Origin: an uncultured Bradyrhizobium sp.
Lineage (GTDB): Bacteria; Pseudomonadota; Alphaproteobacteria; Rhizobiales; Xanthobacteraceae
DNA length: 64,000 nt
Direction of reading: 5' to 3'
Assembly (NCBI RefSeq): GCF_947648125.1
Contig: NZ_CANSMR010000005.1
Location: forward strand, 248,001 to 312,000
This document shows, piece by piece, positions 7,023 to 15,561 of this stretch. The position numbers and the translations under genes were made by a program. Each line of letters opens with the position of its first letter. The first letter of the stretch is position 1. Below the pieces are notes generated by a model, which did not search any database, was not told where the DNA came from, and saw only the letters and a program-made list of their open reading frames with translations.

Positions 7023-9700
7023 GCACGACGACCATCAATGGCCGCGTTGAATCGCTGCCCGATGATCCCGATGCGCTCTTGATCGACATCGTGCGCGACC
7101 AGCTTAAGCTCACCGGCACCAAACTTGTCTGCGGTGCCGGCGTCTGCGGCGCCTGCACGGTGCTGGTCGACGGCGCGCCGGTCGCAAGCTGCCTGATGCC
7201 GGCGCACGCCGCGGCCGGCAAAGCGGTGACGACGGTCGAAGCCATCGGCGCCGCCGGGCTGCATCCGGTGCAGAAGGCATTCATGGCGCATGACGCCCTG
7301 CAATGCGGCTTCTGCACGCCGGGCTTCATCGTGGAAGCGACCGCGTTCTGCGACCGCTGGCGCGCGACCAGGGGGACGGCGGTGCCGTCACGCGAGGAGA
7401 TCGGCGCGGCGCTGTCGGGCCATCTCTGCCGCTGCGGCGCCTATGACGGGATCTTCCGTGCGGTGGCGGATGCCTGCGCCGGCCGTTTCGACGGCGACAA
7501 CGTCACGGCGCCGCGCATCGAGGCGCGCGACAAAGTGACGGGCGCGGCAAAGTACACCGTCGACATCAACCATGACGGCCAGCTCGAAGGCCTGATCCTG
7601 CGCTCGCGCGAGGCGCATGCCCGCATCACCGCGCTCGATTTGGCTCCGGCGCGCGCGCTCGCCGGCGTCACCGCGGTGTCGCTGCTCGGAGACGACCGGA
7701 TCGTGCGCTATGTCGGCGAGCCGATCGCGGCGGTCGCAGCCAGGGACCGCAAGACGGCGTTGGCCGCGCTGGCTGCGATCAAGCTGACCAGCGAACGGCT
7801 GCCCGCGGTGGTCGGCCTCGACGCCGGGCGCAAGGATGGCGCGCCTGTGGTGTTCGACAAGGCGAGCCGCAAGCGGGCCGGCAATGTCTCGGAAGCGGCC
7901 GGCGGCCCGGCGCCCTGGAAGCAGAACATCCGCGGGCCGACCGCGGTGTTCTCGACGCGCGCCAAGAAGGCCCGCAACTGGGTGGATGAGGCGCGCCAGG
8001 CCAACAACGCCCTGCTCGTCGAAGCGACCTTCCGCACTGCCACGCAACAGCATGCGTGCCTGGAGCCGCATGCCGCGGTGGCGCGCTTCGACGGCGACCG
8101 GCTGACCTTGCACGCCTCGACCCAGCAGGTGTTTCACCTGAAGGAGCAGATCGCAAAGCGCTACAAGCTCGATCACGACAAGGTCCGCGTCATCGCCGAG
8201 CACGTCGGCGGCGGCTTCGGATCGAAGGCGAGCCTCGGCGTCGAGACGATCGCCGCGATCGAGCTCGCGCGCGAGGCGAAAGCGCCTGTTAGAGTCGCCT
8301 ACGATCGGCAGGAGGAGCTCTCCGTCGCCGGCTATCGTCCGGCCGCGGAGCTGAAGGTCGCGTTGCTGCCCTCCGACAAGGGCGGCCTGAAAGCGCTCTC
8401 CGTCACCGCGCATGCCGATACGGGCGCCGCGACCAACTCGACGATCGCGGGCCTGGCGCGGCTGATCTATCCGGCCGAGGCAAAGGATCTTTCGGATTTC
8501 GACGTCATCAGCAATCTGCCGCCCGGTGCGGCCTTCCGCGGCCCCGGCGGTCCGCCGATGGCGTTCGCGGTGGAGCAGGCGATCGACGAGGCCGCGCTGC
8601 GGCTCAAGGTCGATCCGATCGCCTTGCGCAAGCGCTGGGATCCCGATCCCAACCGTCAGCGGCTCTACGACTGGGCCTCCGGGCTCGAGCTCTGGCGCAA
8701 CCGCAAGCCTGCGCAGAATGGGCGCTATCGCCGCGGCATCGGCATGGCGACCGGCTACTGGCTCTATCTCTGGCAGCCCAATGTGAAGGTCGAGGTCGCG
8801 GTCAAGGGCGGACGTATCGTCGCCAGCACCGCGACGCAGGACATCGGCACCGGCACCCGCAGCGTGCTTGCCGACACGATCGCGCGCGAGCTCGATCTCG
8901 AACCAGGTGACATCGAGGTGCGGATCGGCGATTCATCGCTGCCCGAAGGGCCGGGCTCCGGCGGCAGCCGCGTCACCGCCTCGGTGATGCCGCCGACCCT
9001 GCAGGCGGTGCGGAAACTGAAGGCCGCGATCCTCGAACAGGCGACAAGAAAGCCCGCGCCCGGCTCGAACGCGCCCTGGCGCGAGCTGATCGCGCGCTCG
9101 CCCGACGTTGCGGTGGTGGAGACGCGCGGCGAGGACGGCAAGAACACCGCGCCCGGCATCCGCTCGCCGCTGCGCGAGGTCGGCCTGATGGGCATGGTGT
9201 TCGGCTGGATGATGCGCCGCTTCTCAAACATCGCGGTCGGCGCCGGTGTGCCGAGCTCGGTGCAGGTGATCGAGGTGGAGGTCGACACCTGGCTCGGCCA
9301 TGTCCGCGTGCTCAACGTGCATACCGGCATCGCGGTCGGAAAGATCGCAGCGCCCGCGCTGGCGCGCAGCCAGGCCTGCGGCGCGGTGATCCAGGGCCTC
9401 GGCTACGCGCTCTACGAAGCGCGCGAGCTCGACCCGACCAGCGGTGACGTGCTGACCGCGGGGATGGAGGACTATCGCATCCCTGGTATCGCCGACACGC
9501 CCGAGATCGATGTGCATTTCGACGAAGCCGGCTTCGACCATGTGCTCGGCAACAGCGTCGGCATCGGTGAGGCGTCGACGGTGCCGACCTCGGCCGCGGT
9601 CGCGAATGCGATCCACGACGCGATCGGCGTCCGCCTCACCGAGATTCCGATCCGGCCCGACCGCATCGTCGCCGCGCTGAAAGGGAGGGATGCCGCATGA
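7019..9700 (+). CDS. xanthine dehydrogenase-family oxidoreductase, fused [2Fe-2S] and molybdopterin subunits
   Basis: An 893-aa protein that joins two subunits normally made separately. Residues 1-155 are a two-cluster [2Fe-2S] domain: Cys38, Cys43, Cys46 and Cys58 for the plant-type cluster, and Cys96, Cys99, Cys137 and Cys139 for the second. From about residue 160 follows a molybdopterin-binding subunit with GGGFGSK (397-403), FRGPGGPPMAF and a C-terminal GIGEAS carrying the likely catalytic Glu. Family members hydroxylate aldehydes, purines or other heteroaromatics and pass electrons through FeS and FAD. There is no Tat signal, so the enzyme is probably cytoplasmic, unlike E. coli PaoA. 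It overlaps the FAD subunit gene by four bases. No xdhC/paoD-type maturation gene is in the window. Substrate unknown. Confidence 0.9.
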   Translation: MSTTTINGRVESLPDDPDALLIDIVRDQLKLTGTKLVCGAGVCGACTVLVDGAPVASCLMPAHAAAGKAVTTVEAIGAAGLHPVQKAFMAHDALQCGFCTPGFIVEATAFCDRWRATRGTAVPSREEIGAALSGHLCRCGAYDGIFRAVADACAGRFDGDNVTAPRIEARDKVTGAAKYTVDINHDGQLEGLILRSREAHARITALDLAPARALAGVTAVSLLGDDRIVRYVGEPIAAVAARDRKTALAALAAIKLTSERLPAVVGLDAGRKDGAPVVFDKASRKRAGNVSEAAGGPAPWKQNIRGPTAVFSTRAKKARNWVDEARQANNALLVEATFRTATQQHACLEPHAAVARFDGDRLTLHASTQQVFHLKEQIAKRYKLDHDKVRVIAEHVGGGFGSKASLGVETIAAIELAREAKAPVRVAYDRQEELSVAGYRPAAELKVALLPSDKGGLKALSVTAHADTGAATNSTIAGLARLIYPAEAKDLSDFDVISNLPPGAAFRGPGGPPMAFAVEQAIDEAALRLKVDPIALRKRWDPDPNRQRLYDWASGLELWRNRKPAQNGRYRRGIGMATGYWLYLWQPNVKVEVAVKGGRIVASTATQDIGTGTRSVLADTIARELDLEPGDIEVRIGDSSLPEGPGSGGSRVTASVMPPTLQAVRKLKAAILEQATRKPAPGSNAPWRELIARSPDVAVVETRGEDGKNTAPGIRSPLREVGLMGMVFGWMMRRFSNIAVGAGVPSSVQVIEVEVDTWLGHVRVLNVHTGIAVGKIAAPALARSQACGAVIQGLGYALYEARELDPTSGDVLTAGMEDYRIPGIADTPEIDVHFDEAGFDHVLGNSVGIGEASTVPTSAAVANAIHDAIGVRLTEIPIRPDRIVAALKGRDAA

Positions 9701-10620
9701 GCGTCGCAACCGCAGAAGTACTGTCCGCGCCCGAATTCCGTGCCGCCGGCACCGACCTGTCGGAGCGCCGCCGCAGCGGCCTGTCGTGCGGATCGGTCAT
9801 CGATCTCACCGCCAGTCCCGATACGATCGGGATCGCGTGGAATGCGGATGGCGCGGCGCAGATCGGCGCGCTGACCGCGATCGCTGCGATCGCATCCGAC
9901 GCGCGGCTGGCGCAAGCCTATCCCGGCATCGCCGCGGCGGCGCAGGGCCTTGCCACGCCGCAAATCCGGCACATGGCGACGCTCGGCGGCAACCTCGCCC
10001 AGCGCTCGCGGTGCTGGTACTTCCGCAATCCGCAGATCGGCTGTCTCAAGAAGGGCGGTTCCGACTGCCCGGCGCGAGCGGGCAACCATCTCTATCACGT
10101 CGCGTTCGATCTCGGCCCGTGCGTGGCGCCGCATCCGTCGACCATGGCGATGGCGCTGCTCGCCTATGATGCGAAGATCGTCACGGACCGGCGCAGCGGA
10201 CTGTCGATCACCGACCTGCTCGGCGACGGCAGCAACGGCACCGCCGACAATCTGCTCGCATCGGGCGAACGGATCGAGCGGATCGAGCTCCCTGCCCCGC
10301 TGGCCGGCGAGCGCGCGCTCTACAAGCGCGCGATCAGCCGGACGCATGCGGAATGGCCGCTGGTCGAGATCTGCGTGCGGGCGGTGATATCCGGCGGCAC
10401 GTTCCAGCAAGTCCACATCACGGCCGGCGGCATCGCCCCGGTCCCGCTGCGGCTTGCGGCGAGCGTTGCGGCGCTGGAGGGCAAGCCGGCCGACGCGTCG
10501 ACCATCGCGCAGGCCGCCGAGCTGGCAACATCGGGCGCCAGACCGCTGACGATGACCGGATACAAGCTCGACCTGCTGACGGGCCTGGTGCGCGACCTCG
10601 TCGAGCGGATCGCGGCGTAG
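9697..10620 (+). CDS. FAD-binding subunit of molybdenum hydroxylase with extra [4Fe-4S] motif
   Basis: A 307-aa FAD-binding (PCMH/CO dehydrogenase M-type) subunit with TLGGNLAQRS in the flavin site. After it comes an insertion with Cys106, Cys116, Cys124 and Cys142 (RCWYFRNPQIGC, GSDCPA, LGPCVAPHPS), which matches the extra cluster-binding loop of E. coli PaoB (YagS), known to carry a [4Fe-4S] cluster. This places the enzyme nearer the PaoABC aldehyde oxidoreductases than true xanthine dehydrogenase. It shares an ATGA overlap with the fused FeS/Mo subunit gene, completing a three-gene tetR-Mo-FAD operon. No further gene follows on this strand. Confidence 0.9.
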   Translation: MSVATAEVLSAPEFRAAGTDLSERRRSGLSCGSVIDLTASPDTIGIAWNADGAAQIGALTAIAAIASDARLAQAYPGIAAAAQGLATPQIRHMATLGGNLAQRSRCWYFRNPQIGCLKKGGSDCPARAGNHLYHVAFDLGPCVAPHPSTMAMALLAYDAKIVTDRRSGLSITDLLGDGSNGTADNLLASGERIERIELPAPLAGERALYKRAISRTHAEWPLVEICVRAVISGGTFQQVHITAGGIAPVPLRLAASVAALEGKPADASTIAQAAELATSGARPLTMTGYKLDLLTGLVRDLVERIAA

Positions 10621-10648
10621 CGCGCGGGCGGCCGGTCCGGCGCCGGGC

Positions 10649-11266
10649 TCAGCGCGCCCGGGTCAGCGCCAGCCAGATGCCGCCGCCGATCATGAACCCG
10701 CCTGAGATGCGCGACATCAGACGCGTCCGCTCCTTGGAGAAGAACTTTCGGGCGCGGCCGGCCGCCAGCGCATAGGCGGCGTCGGTCAGCACGGCGGTCG
10801 CCATGAAGGTGACGCCGAGCAGCGCGACCTGCGGAATGTGCGGCTTGTCCATATCCATGAACTGCGGAATGAAGGCGCCGAAGAACACCAGCACCTTCGG
10901 GTTCGAGAGCAACACCAGAAAGCCTTGCAGGAAGAAGCCGCCGCGCGGCGGCGGTGGCCGATCGTCGGTGCCGACGCCCTCGACCGGCGAGCGGATCAGC
11001 TTGATGCCGAGCCAGACCAGATAGGCGGCACCGGCGAAGCGCACCCAGTCGAACCAGTAGCCCATCGTCGCCATCAGCGAGGTCAGCCCGACCGCGACGA
11101 TGCCGATCACGATCGCGAGCCCGACCTGCGCGCCCAGCACGTTGGTGAGCGCCGCGCGCGTGCCGTAACGCAGCCCGTTGGCGATCACCATCGTGACGAT
11201 CGGGCCGGGCAACAGCGCCAGCGCAATGCAGGCGGCGACGAAGGCGAAATAGGCTTGCAGGGACAT
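10649..11266 (-). CDS. LysE family amino-acid exporter
   Basis: A 205-aa inner-membrane protein with the LysE/RhtB layout: about six hydrophobic helices, the N-terminal LALLPGPIVTMVIANGLRYGTRAAL signature and a second half containing FLVLLSNPKVLVFFGAFIPQF. Members export amino acids or related metabolites by proton exchange; the substrate here is unknown. I placed the start at ATG 11266 (MSLQAYFAF), which follows GAAGAG and gives the normal family length. It ends 28 bp from the convergent molybdenum hydroxylase operon. Confidence 0.88.
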   Translation of the reverse strand: MSLQAYFAFVAACIALALLPGPIVTMVIANGLRYGTRAALTNVLGAQVGLAIVIGIVAVGLTSLMATMGYWFDWVRFAGAAYLVWLGIKLIRSPVEGVGTDDRPPPPRGGFFLQGFLVLLSNPKVLVFFGAFIPQFMDMDKPHIPQVALLGVTFMATAVLTDAAYALAAGRARKFFSKERTRLMSRISGGFMIGGGIWLALTRAR

Positions 11267-11335
11267 GATGGGCTCTTCTGCTTTCTTTGTCGTCATTATG
11301 CACGTGAGCGGCGGACATGGAAACATCCCCGCTCC

Positions 11336-11495
11336 CTCGCCCCGCTCTTGCTGGGTCGAGACGAGCGAAGCTCGCTCTTAGAGGGTTGGGGTCAGGGGCT
11401 CCCTCTGCCAGGCGGTCCAAGTGGATAGACCCGTACCCCCTCACCCGGATCGGATCTGGCGATGCGATCCGACCTCTCCCCGCAAGCGGGGCGAG
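11336..11495. repeat. intergenic repeat with CTCGCCCCGCT/AGCGGGGCGAG ends
   Basis: An 11-bp perfect inverted repeat, CTCGCCCCGCT (11336-11346) and AGCGGGGCGAG (11485-11495), brackets a segment rich in short palindromes such as GAGCGAAGCTC and GGATCGGATCTGGCGATGCGATCC. Composite palindromic elements of this look are common between genes in Bradyrhizobium. It fills most of the 244-bp gap between the LysE gene and the 176-aa secreted protein gene. I see no coding frame in it. Confidence 0.6.
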
Positions 11496-11510
11496 GTAAG
11501 GGAACCCAAT

Positions 11511-12041
11511 TCAGCGGCCTTCCATCGCGGCCGCCATCCACGCCCCGATCTCTCGCGACTCCAGAAGCCTCAACGTCGCCCGTTGGACCCGCGCCGCATC
11601 TGCCCCACCCTGCGCCGCCACCGCCATGAGATCGCAGCGATGCGACACAGCGATGCCGACGGCGGTGCGCGTGCCATCAAGATCATATGCCCTGATCCGT
11701 CCGCGCATCTCGGCGACATCGACGACATCGCCGGCCTTCAACGGCACAAAGCGCGGGCTGATCATGTCGACATCGGAAACGCGATCGACCTCGTCGTCAT
11801 CGGCAACACCGCTGTCGCAATTGCAGAAGCCGAGTTTTGGCCTGAGATAGACCTCGACCTCAGCGCCGCATTCCGCCACACCGCAGCGGAAGGCGCGGCC
11901 GGCCGGCCAGCCATCGCGCGGGAACGGCCAGTCGATCTCGCGCCATTGCGTGGCCTGCGGCGCCATCTCATAGCCGGCCACGGCCGACAGGCCGCCGAGC
12001 GCCAGGAACATCGCCACGATGACCGGCCACGAGCGCATCAT
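11511..12041 (-). CDS. exported hypothetical protein (176 aa)
   Basis: A 176-aa product with an N-terminal signal peptide (WPVIVAMFLALGGLSAVAGYEM). The mature part contains four spaced cysteines (FRCGVAECGAEV, GFCNCDSGV) and a further Cys in SHRCDLMAV, consistent with a disulfide-stabilised periplasmic protein. No family recognised. It starts seven bases after the stop of the LVIVD-repeat protein gene, so the two exported proteins are probably made from one transcript. Start codons MM at 12041/12038 are equivalent choices. Confidence 0.75.
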   Translation of the reverse strand: MMRSWPVIVAMFLALGGLSAVAGYEMAPQATQWREIDWPFPRDGWPAGRAFRCGVAECGAEVEVYLRPKLGFCNCDSGVADDDEVDRVSDVDMISPRFVPLKAGDVVDVAEMRGRIRAYDLDGTRTAVGIAVSHRCDLMAVAAQGGADAARVQRATLRLLESREIGAWMAAAMEGR

Positions 12042-12048
12042 CGCCCGC

Positions 12049-13494
12049 TCACGGCAGACCGGCGACGGCCCGCGCCGCGCCGGTCAGTTCGAGAATGTGC
12101 AGGCCGGTGTTGGCGCGGTCGACCGCGTAGATGTAGCCGCGCGCGTCGGTCTCGACATTGTTGGTCTGGATCGCGACCTTGCAGCGGTCACGGCCGTCGA
12201 TCGTGACGCAGCGCTTGTCGGTCGCCGCGGTGATGGAGGGAATGAAGTACCCGACTTCCCTGGGATGATAGGGATCGCGGATATCGAGCGCGCGGATGCC
12301 GGCGTTGAAGAAGGCGATGAAGGCCAGCTTCTTGTAATAGACCGGCGCCATGCTCTCGTTCGACGAATGCGAGCCGAACCGGCCGCCGCGTTCGCAGAAC
12401 GCGCCGGAGGCCTCGGGCACGGTGTAGCTCGAGATCATCATCGGCCGCGTTTCCGTCGTGACGTCGGCGAACCACACCATTTGCCGCGCCTCGCCGCATT
12501 CGTTCTGGATCGCCTCGTCGACGATCATCACGATGTCGCGGCTCTTGCCTTCCTTGTCATGGGCGAATTCCGCGATCGGCATGCCCGGCATCGGAAACAC
12601 CGTGTGCGCGCCGTTCATCGCCGACAGCGGCATCCGCGCGATCTCCGGGAATTTCAGGTTGTCCGGCGTCGGCTCTTTCGGCCCGTTCAACAGCTTGTCG
12701 CGATCGACGATCTGCAGGAAGCCGCCCTTGTCGGTGCCGTAGCCGAAATAGACCCGGTTGCCTTTGGGCCCGGTCGAGATCGGCCCGTGCAGTTCGGTCG
12801 GCACTGCACCGGTCGCGCCCGGCTCCTGCCCTGATAGTCCGAAATCCCTGATCTTCTTTGGCTGCGCGGGGTCGGAGAGATCGTAGATCTGCGTCATGCG
12901 CCGCGTGCGCCAGCCCGGCGCGCCCGACACCAGGAAGGCGATGCCGGTGTCGCATTCCCAGAAATTCTTGTGCGTGTCCTTCAGCCCGCCGATCCGGGTG
13001 ACCAGCACGGGATTGGCGGGATCGGCGACGTTCCAGATCTCATGCGCCTCGCTGCCGAAAGTGCGCAACATATAGACCGCGTTGCGATCGCCCTTCGGCA
13101 AGTCCTTGCCATCGCAGATCCGCACCATCTGCGCGCCGCCGGATTCGTATTTGCCTTCCTGCCCCGGAATGTGCCGCAGATATTTCGGATGCGCGGGATC
13201 GGTGACGTCGACGATCGAGGTGCCGTTCGGCTCGGCCTTGCCGGTCATCGGGTTGACCGGATCGGGAATGTCGTCGGTGCCGCCGTGGTGGCCGACATAG
13301 GCGATCCATCTGTCACCCTGGTGATGGATGGTCGGCTGGTAGGCGCTGCGCGCCTGCAGATCGCTGGTTCCAACCAGCCGCATGTTGGAGGCTTCGGGCG
13401 GGTCGCCGATCTTCTGCTGGGCGCTCGCAGCATTTGCGAACTGGACAAGAAGAAACGTGCAGCAAACTGCCGTAACGCGACCACCCATACGCAT
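12049..13494 (-). CDS. secreted LVIVD-repeat (beta-propeller-like) protein
   Basis: A 481-aa exported protein with signal peptide (VTAVCCTFLLVQFANAASAQQ). It has repeated blades of the LVIVD type with the pattern (I/V)(Y/W)(D/N)(V/L)(S/A)DP..P, seen in SIVDVTDPAHPKYL, EIWNVADPANPVLV, QIYDLSDPAQPKKI and RALDIRDPYHPREV. Such repeats are predicted to form a beta-propeller; the function of the family is unknown, and binding or surface roles are assumed. GTG 13497, ATG 13494 and ATG 13488 are all possible starts; I chose the first ATG. The 176-aa secreted protein gene follows at seven bases. Confidence 0.85.
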   Translation of the reverse strand: MRMGGRVTAVCCTFLLVQFANAASAQQKIGDPPEASNMRLVGTSDLQARSAYQPTIHHQGDRWIAYVGHHGGTDDIPDPVNPMTGKAEPNGTSIVDVTDPAHPKYLRHIPGQEGKYESGGAQMVRICDGKDLPKGDRNAVYMLRTFGSEAHEIWNVADPANPVLVTRIGGLKDTHKNFWECDTGIAFLVSGAPGWRTRRMTQIYDLSDPAQPKKIRDFGLSGQEPGATGAVPTELHGPISTGPKGNRVYFGYGTDKGGFLQIVDRDKLLNGPKEPTPDNLKFPEIARMPLSAMNGAHTVFPMPGMPIAEFAHDKEGKSRDIVMIVDEAIQNECGEARQMVWFADVTTETRPMMISSYTVPEASGAFCERGGRFGSHSSNESMAPVYYKKLAFIAFFNAGIRALDIRDPYHPREVGYFIPSITAATDKRCVTIDGRDRCKVAIQTNNVETDARGYIYAVDRANTGLHILELTGAARAVAGLP

Positions 13495-13571
13495 CACCCC
13501 GAGTTCCCTACCAATCTGCGTTGGCTGCGCGGAACGCTAGCACGGCGATACCGGCGCCCAAACACACGCTC

Positions 13572-13601
13572 TTGACATGCAACCATTTGGTTGCCTATTA
13601 T
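13572..13601 (+). promoter_or_regulatory. arsR-type promoter with nested GCAACCA/TGGTTGC operator
   Basis: A -35 TTGACA (13572-13577) and a -10 TATTAT (13596-13601) are separated by 18 bp. The spacer contains GCAACCATTTGGTTGC (13579-13594), a perfect 7-2-7 inverted repeat of the kind bound by ArsR-type repressors that accompany SRPBCC genes. The ATG at 13609 lies eight bases after the -10 and no ribosome-binding sequence precedes it. The arrangement predicts an autorepressed, leaderless transcript. Confidence 0.8.
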
Positions 13602-13608
13602 TCGACCC

Positions 13609-13923
13609 ATGGATGAAGTCTTCAAAGCTCTCGCGGATGCCTCACGGCGGACGCTGCTTGACCGGCTTCACGATCAGAACGGGCAGACGCTCGGTGAGCT
13701 CTGCGACGGCCTCGACATGACGCGTCAGGCCGTCACCAAGCACCTTGTGATTCTCGAGGAGGCCAACCTCGTCACCACGATCAAGCATGGCCGCGAGAAG
13801 CTGCACTACCTCAACCCGGTTCCGATCCATCAGATCGGCGAGCGGTGGATCAGGAAGTTCGAGCGCGGGAAGCTCGCCGCGCTCAGCGAATTGAAACGGC
13901 AATTGGAGAAGCGTGATGAGTAA
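13609..13923 (+). CDS. ArsR-family repressor of the SRPBCC operon
   Basis: A 104-aa winged-helix regulator, MDEVFKALADASRRTLLDRL, with recognition helix region LCDGLDMTRQAVTKHLVILEEANLV and wing TIKHGREKLHYLN. It belongs to the ArsR group usually encoded next to AHSA1/SRPBCC proteins and lacks an obvious metal-binding Cys pair, so its signal is probably not arsenic. I chose ATG 13609 because an in-frame TTG upstream lies inside the operator. The coding end overlaps the first SRPBCC gene by eight bases; three such genes follow, giving a four-gene operon. Confidence 0.9.
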   Translation: MDEVFKALADASRRTLLDRLHDQNGQTLGELCDGLDMTRQAVTKHLVILEEANLVTTIKHGREKLHYLNPVPIHQIGERWIRKFERGKLAALSELKRQLEKRDE

Positions 13924-14380
13924 GCCGGACTACGTCTACGTCACCTATATCGAGACCACGGCCGAGAAGCTGTGGCATGCGCTGACCTCGAGCGACTTCA
14001 CCGAACGCTTCTGGTTCGGCTATCGCGTCACCTCGGACTGGAAGGTCGGCTCGCTTTACCATCTAACCAAGGATAGCCGCCGCGCCGTGCAGGGCGAGGT
14101 GCTGATCACCGATCCGCCGACCAAGCTCGCCTACAGCTGGGACGTGGTGAAGGAAGGTCATGCGCGCGAGGGAGTCTCACGCGTGACCTTCGACATCGAA
14201 CCGCACGGCGGGGTCGTCAAGCTGACCGTGACGCACGACAACCTCGGTCCGAAGACACTGCGCGACATCTCCGGCGGCTGGCCGATGGTCATCGCAAGCC
14301 TGAAGAGCTTCCTGGAGACCGGACGCGAGCTGCCGGCCGACCTGCTCACGAGCGGCGCCAGGGAGGCCTACCATGCCTAA
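13916..14380 (+). CDS. SRPBCC (AHSA1-like) domain protein, copy 1
   Basis: A 154-aa START/AHSA1 superfamily protein beginning MSKPDYVYVTYIETTAEKLWHALTSSDFTERFWFGYRV. This fold is a hydrophobic cavity between a curved beta-sheet and a long C-terminal helix (here ISGGWPMVIASLKSFLETG) and usually binds a small hydrophobic ligand. It is first of three tandem paralogues behind the ArsR repressor. ATG 13916 overlaps the arsR stop; a GTG one codon earlier is also open. Ligand unknown. Confidence 0.86.
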   Translation: MSKPDYVYVTYIETTAEKLWHALTSSDFTERFWFGYRVTSDWKVGSLYHLTKDSRRAVQGEVLITDPPTKLAYSWDVVKEGHAREGVSRVTFDIEPHGGVVKLTVTHDNLGPKTLRDISGGWPMVIASLKSFLETGRELPADLLTSGAREAYHA

Positions 14381-14840
14381 GCCCGAATTCGTCTACGTCA
14401 CCTACATCGAGACCACGCCGGACAGACTGTGGGACGCGCTGACCAACAGTAGCTTCACGCGGCAGTACTGGTTCGACACCGAGCTGAAATCGGACTGGAA
14501 GGTCGGCTCGCCGCTCGCGCTGGTGACGGGAGGCGAGACCACCGACACCGGCGAGATCCTTGAGGCCGATCCGCCGCGGCGCCTCGCCTACACCTTCAAG
14601 CACGTGCGCGACGAGGAGATGCGCAAGGAGCCGGCGACCAAAGTGGTCTTCACGCTCGAGCCTCACGGCGCGATCGTGAAGCTGACCGTGACCCATGAGG
14701 GTTTCGGCGCGGGCAGCAAGCTGCTCGACGGCATTTCCAAGGGCTGGCCGGCGATCCTGTCCGGGCTCAAGAGCCTGCTCGAGACCGGCAAGGCGGTGAC
14801 GATCCCGCCTGCCGCGCTCGCGATCGACGGCTTCGAGTGA
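14373..14840 (+). CDS. SRPBCC (AHSA1-like) domain protein, copy 2
   Basis: A 155-aa paralogue of the preceding protein with the same opening (PEFVYVTYIETTPDRLWDALTNSSFTRQYWFDTEL) and C-terminal helix (GISKGWPAILSGLKSLLETG). It overlaps the stop of copy 1 by eight bases, implying translational coupling. The middle of the protein diverges from copy 1 in the residues that would line the cavity, which suggests different ligands or heteromeric assembly. That is inference. Confidence 0.86.
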   Translation: MPKPEFVYVTYIETTPDRLWDALTNSSFTRQYWFDTELKSDWKVGSPLALVTGGETTDTGEILEADPPRRLAYTFKHVRDEEMRKEPATKVVFTLEPHGAIVKLTVTHEGFGAGSKLLDGISKGWPAILSGLKSLLETGKAVTIPPAALAIDGFE

Positions 14841-14872
14841 CAATGAAAATCTATCGAAGGACACGTGCGGAC

Positions 14873-15388
14873 ATGAACATCGAGAAATTCAAGCCGGCGA
14901 TCGTCTACGCGATCTACATCGCCGCCACGCCGGAGAAGGTGTGGCAGGCACTGACGAACGCCGAATTCAGCCGGCAGTATTTCTCCGGCAACGCGGTCGA
15001 GGTCGATCTTCGGGTCGGCGGCGCCTACATCGTGCGCACGCCCGACGGCGCGCTGCACATCTCCGGCGAGGTGATCGAGTGCGATGCGCTGAAGCGGCTG
15101 ACCGTCACCTTCAACGTCAACTGGCCGCAGCTCGTCGAAAAGCTCGGGCCGACGCTCGTCACCTACGAGATCGAGCCGGCCGGCGACGGCGTGAAGCTGA
15201 CCTTGCTGCAATCGCATGACCGCCCGATCAGCGACGACATCCTGTCCGGCGGCCGCACCGGCTGGCCGGCGATCCTTTCCAGCCTGAAGAGCCTGCTTGA
15301 GACCGGCAAAGCGATGGTGATCCCGATGCAGCCGCCGCTGCGCATGCTCGCCGCGCTGAAAGAATTGGGAATTCCGATGCCGTCGTGA
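14873..15388 (+). CDS. SRPBCC (AHSA1-like) domain protein, copy 3
   Basis: A 171-aa third paralogue (IVYAIYIAATPEKVWQALTNAEFSRQYFSGNAVEVD), longer at the C-terminus than copies 1 and 2 (LRMLAALKELGIPMPS). ATG 14873 follows AAGGA by eleven bases and aligns with the starts of the other copies; an upstream ATG at 14843 is also in frame. It closes the operon and is followed by a palindromic repeat that separates it from the convergent acyl-CoA ligase. Confidence 0.84.
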   Translation: MNIEKFKPAIVYAIYIAATPEKVWQALTNAEFSRQYFSGNAVEVDLRVGGAYIVRTPDGALHISGEVIECDALKRLTVTFNVNWPQLVEKLGPTLVTYEIEPAGDGVKLTLLQSHDRPISDDILSGGRTGWPAILSSLKSLLETGKAMVIPMQPPLRMLAALKELGIPMPS

Positions 15389-15419
15389 GGATCGCGACGC
15401 AGTCGTCCCATACTCCGCC

Positions 15420-15550
15420 GTCGTCCCTGCGAAAGCAGGGACCCATAACCACCGCCCTTCGTGATGGAACGCGCTGGGGCCACAGCGTCGCGCAACAATA
15501 AACGGCTGTGGTTATTCGTCCCGGGTCGCGCTCCGCTTGCCCGGGACGAC
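15420..15550. repeat. dispersed repeat family A, copy 1
   Basis: The ends are GTCGTCCC and GGGACGAC and the inner segments are ACCCATAACCAC and GTGGTTATTCGTCCC, so the whole unit is an imperfect inverted repeat. Its left half has the hairpin CCCTGCGAAAGCAGGG and its right half CCCGGGTCGCGC...GCTTGCCCGGG. Four more copies lie in this window. This copy lies between convergent genes, where the hairpins could act as a bidirectional transcription terminator. Confidence 0.85.
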
Positions 15551-15561
15551 GATGGAGAGAG

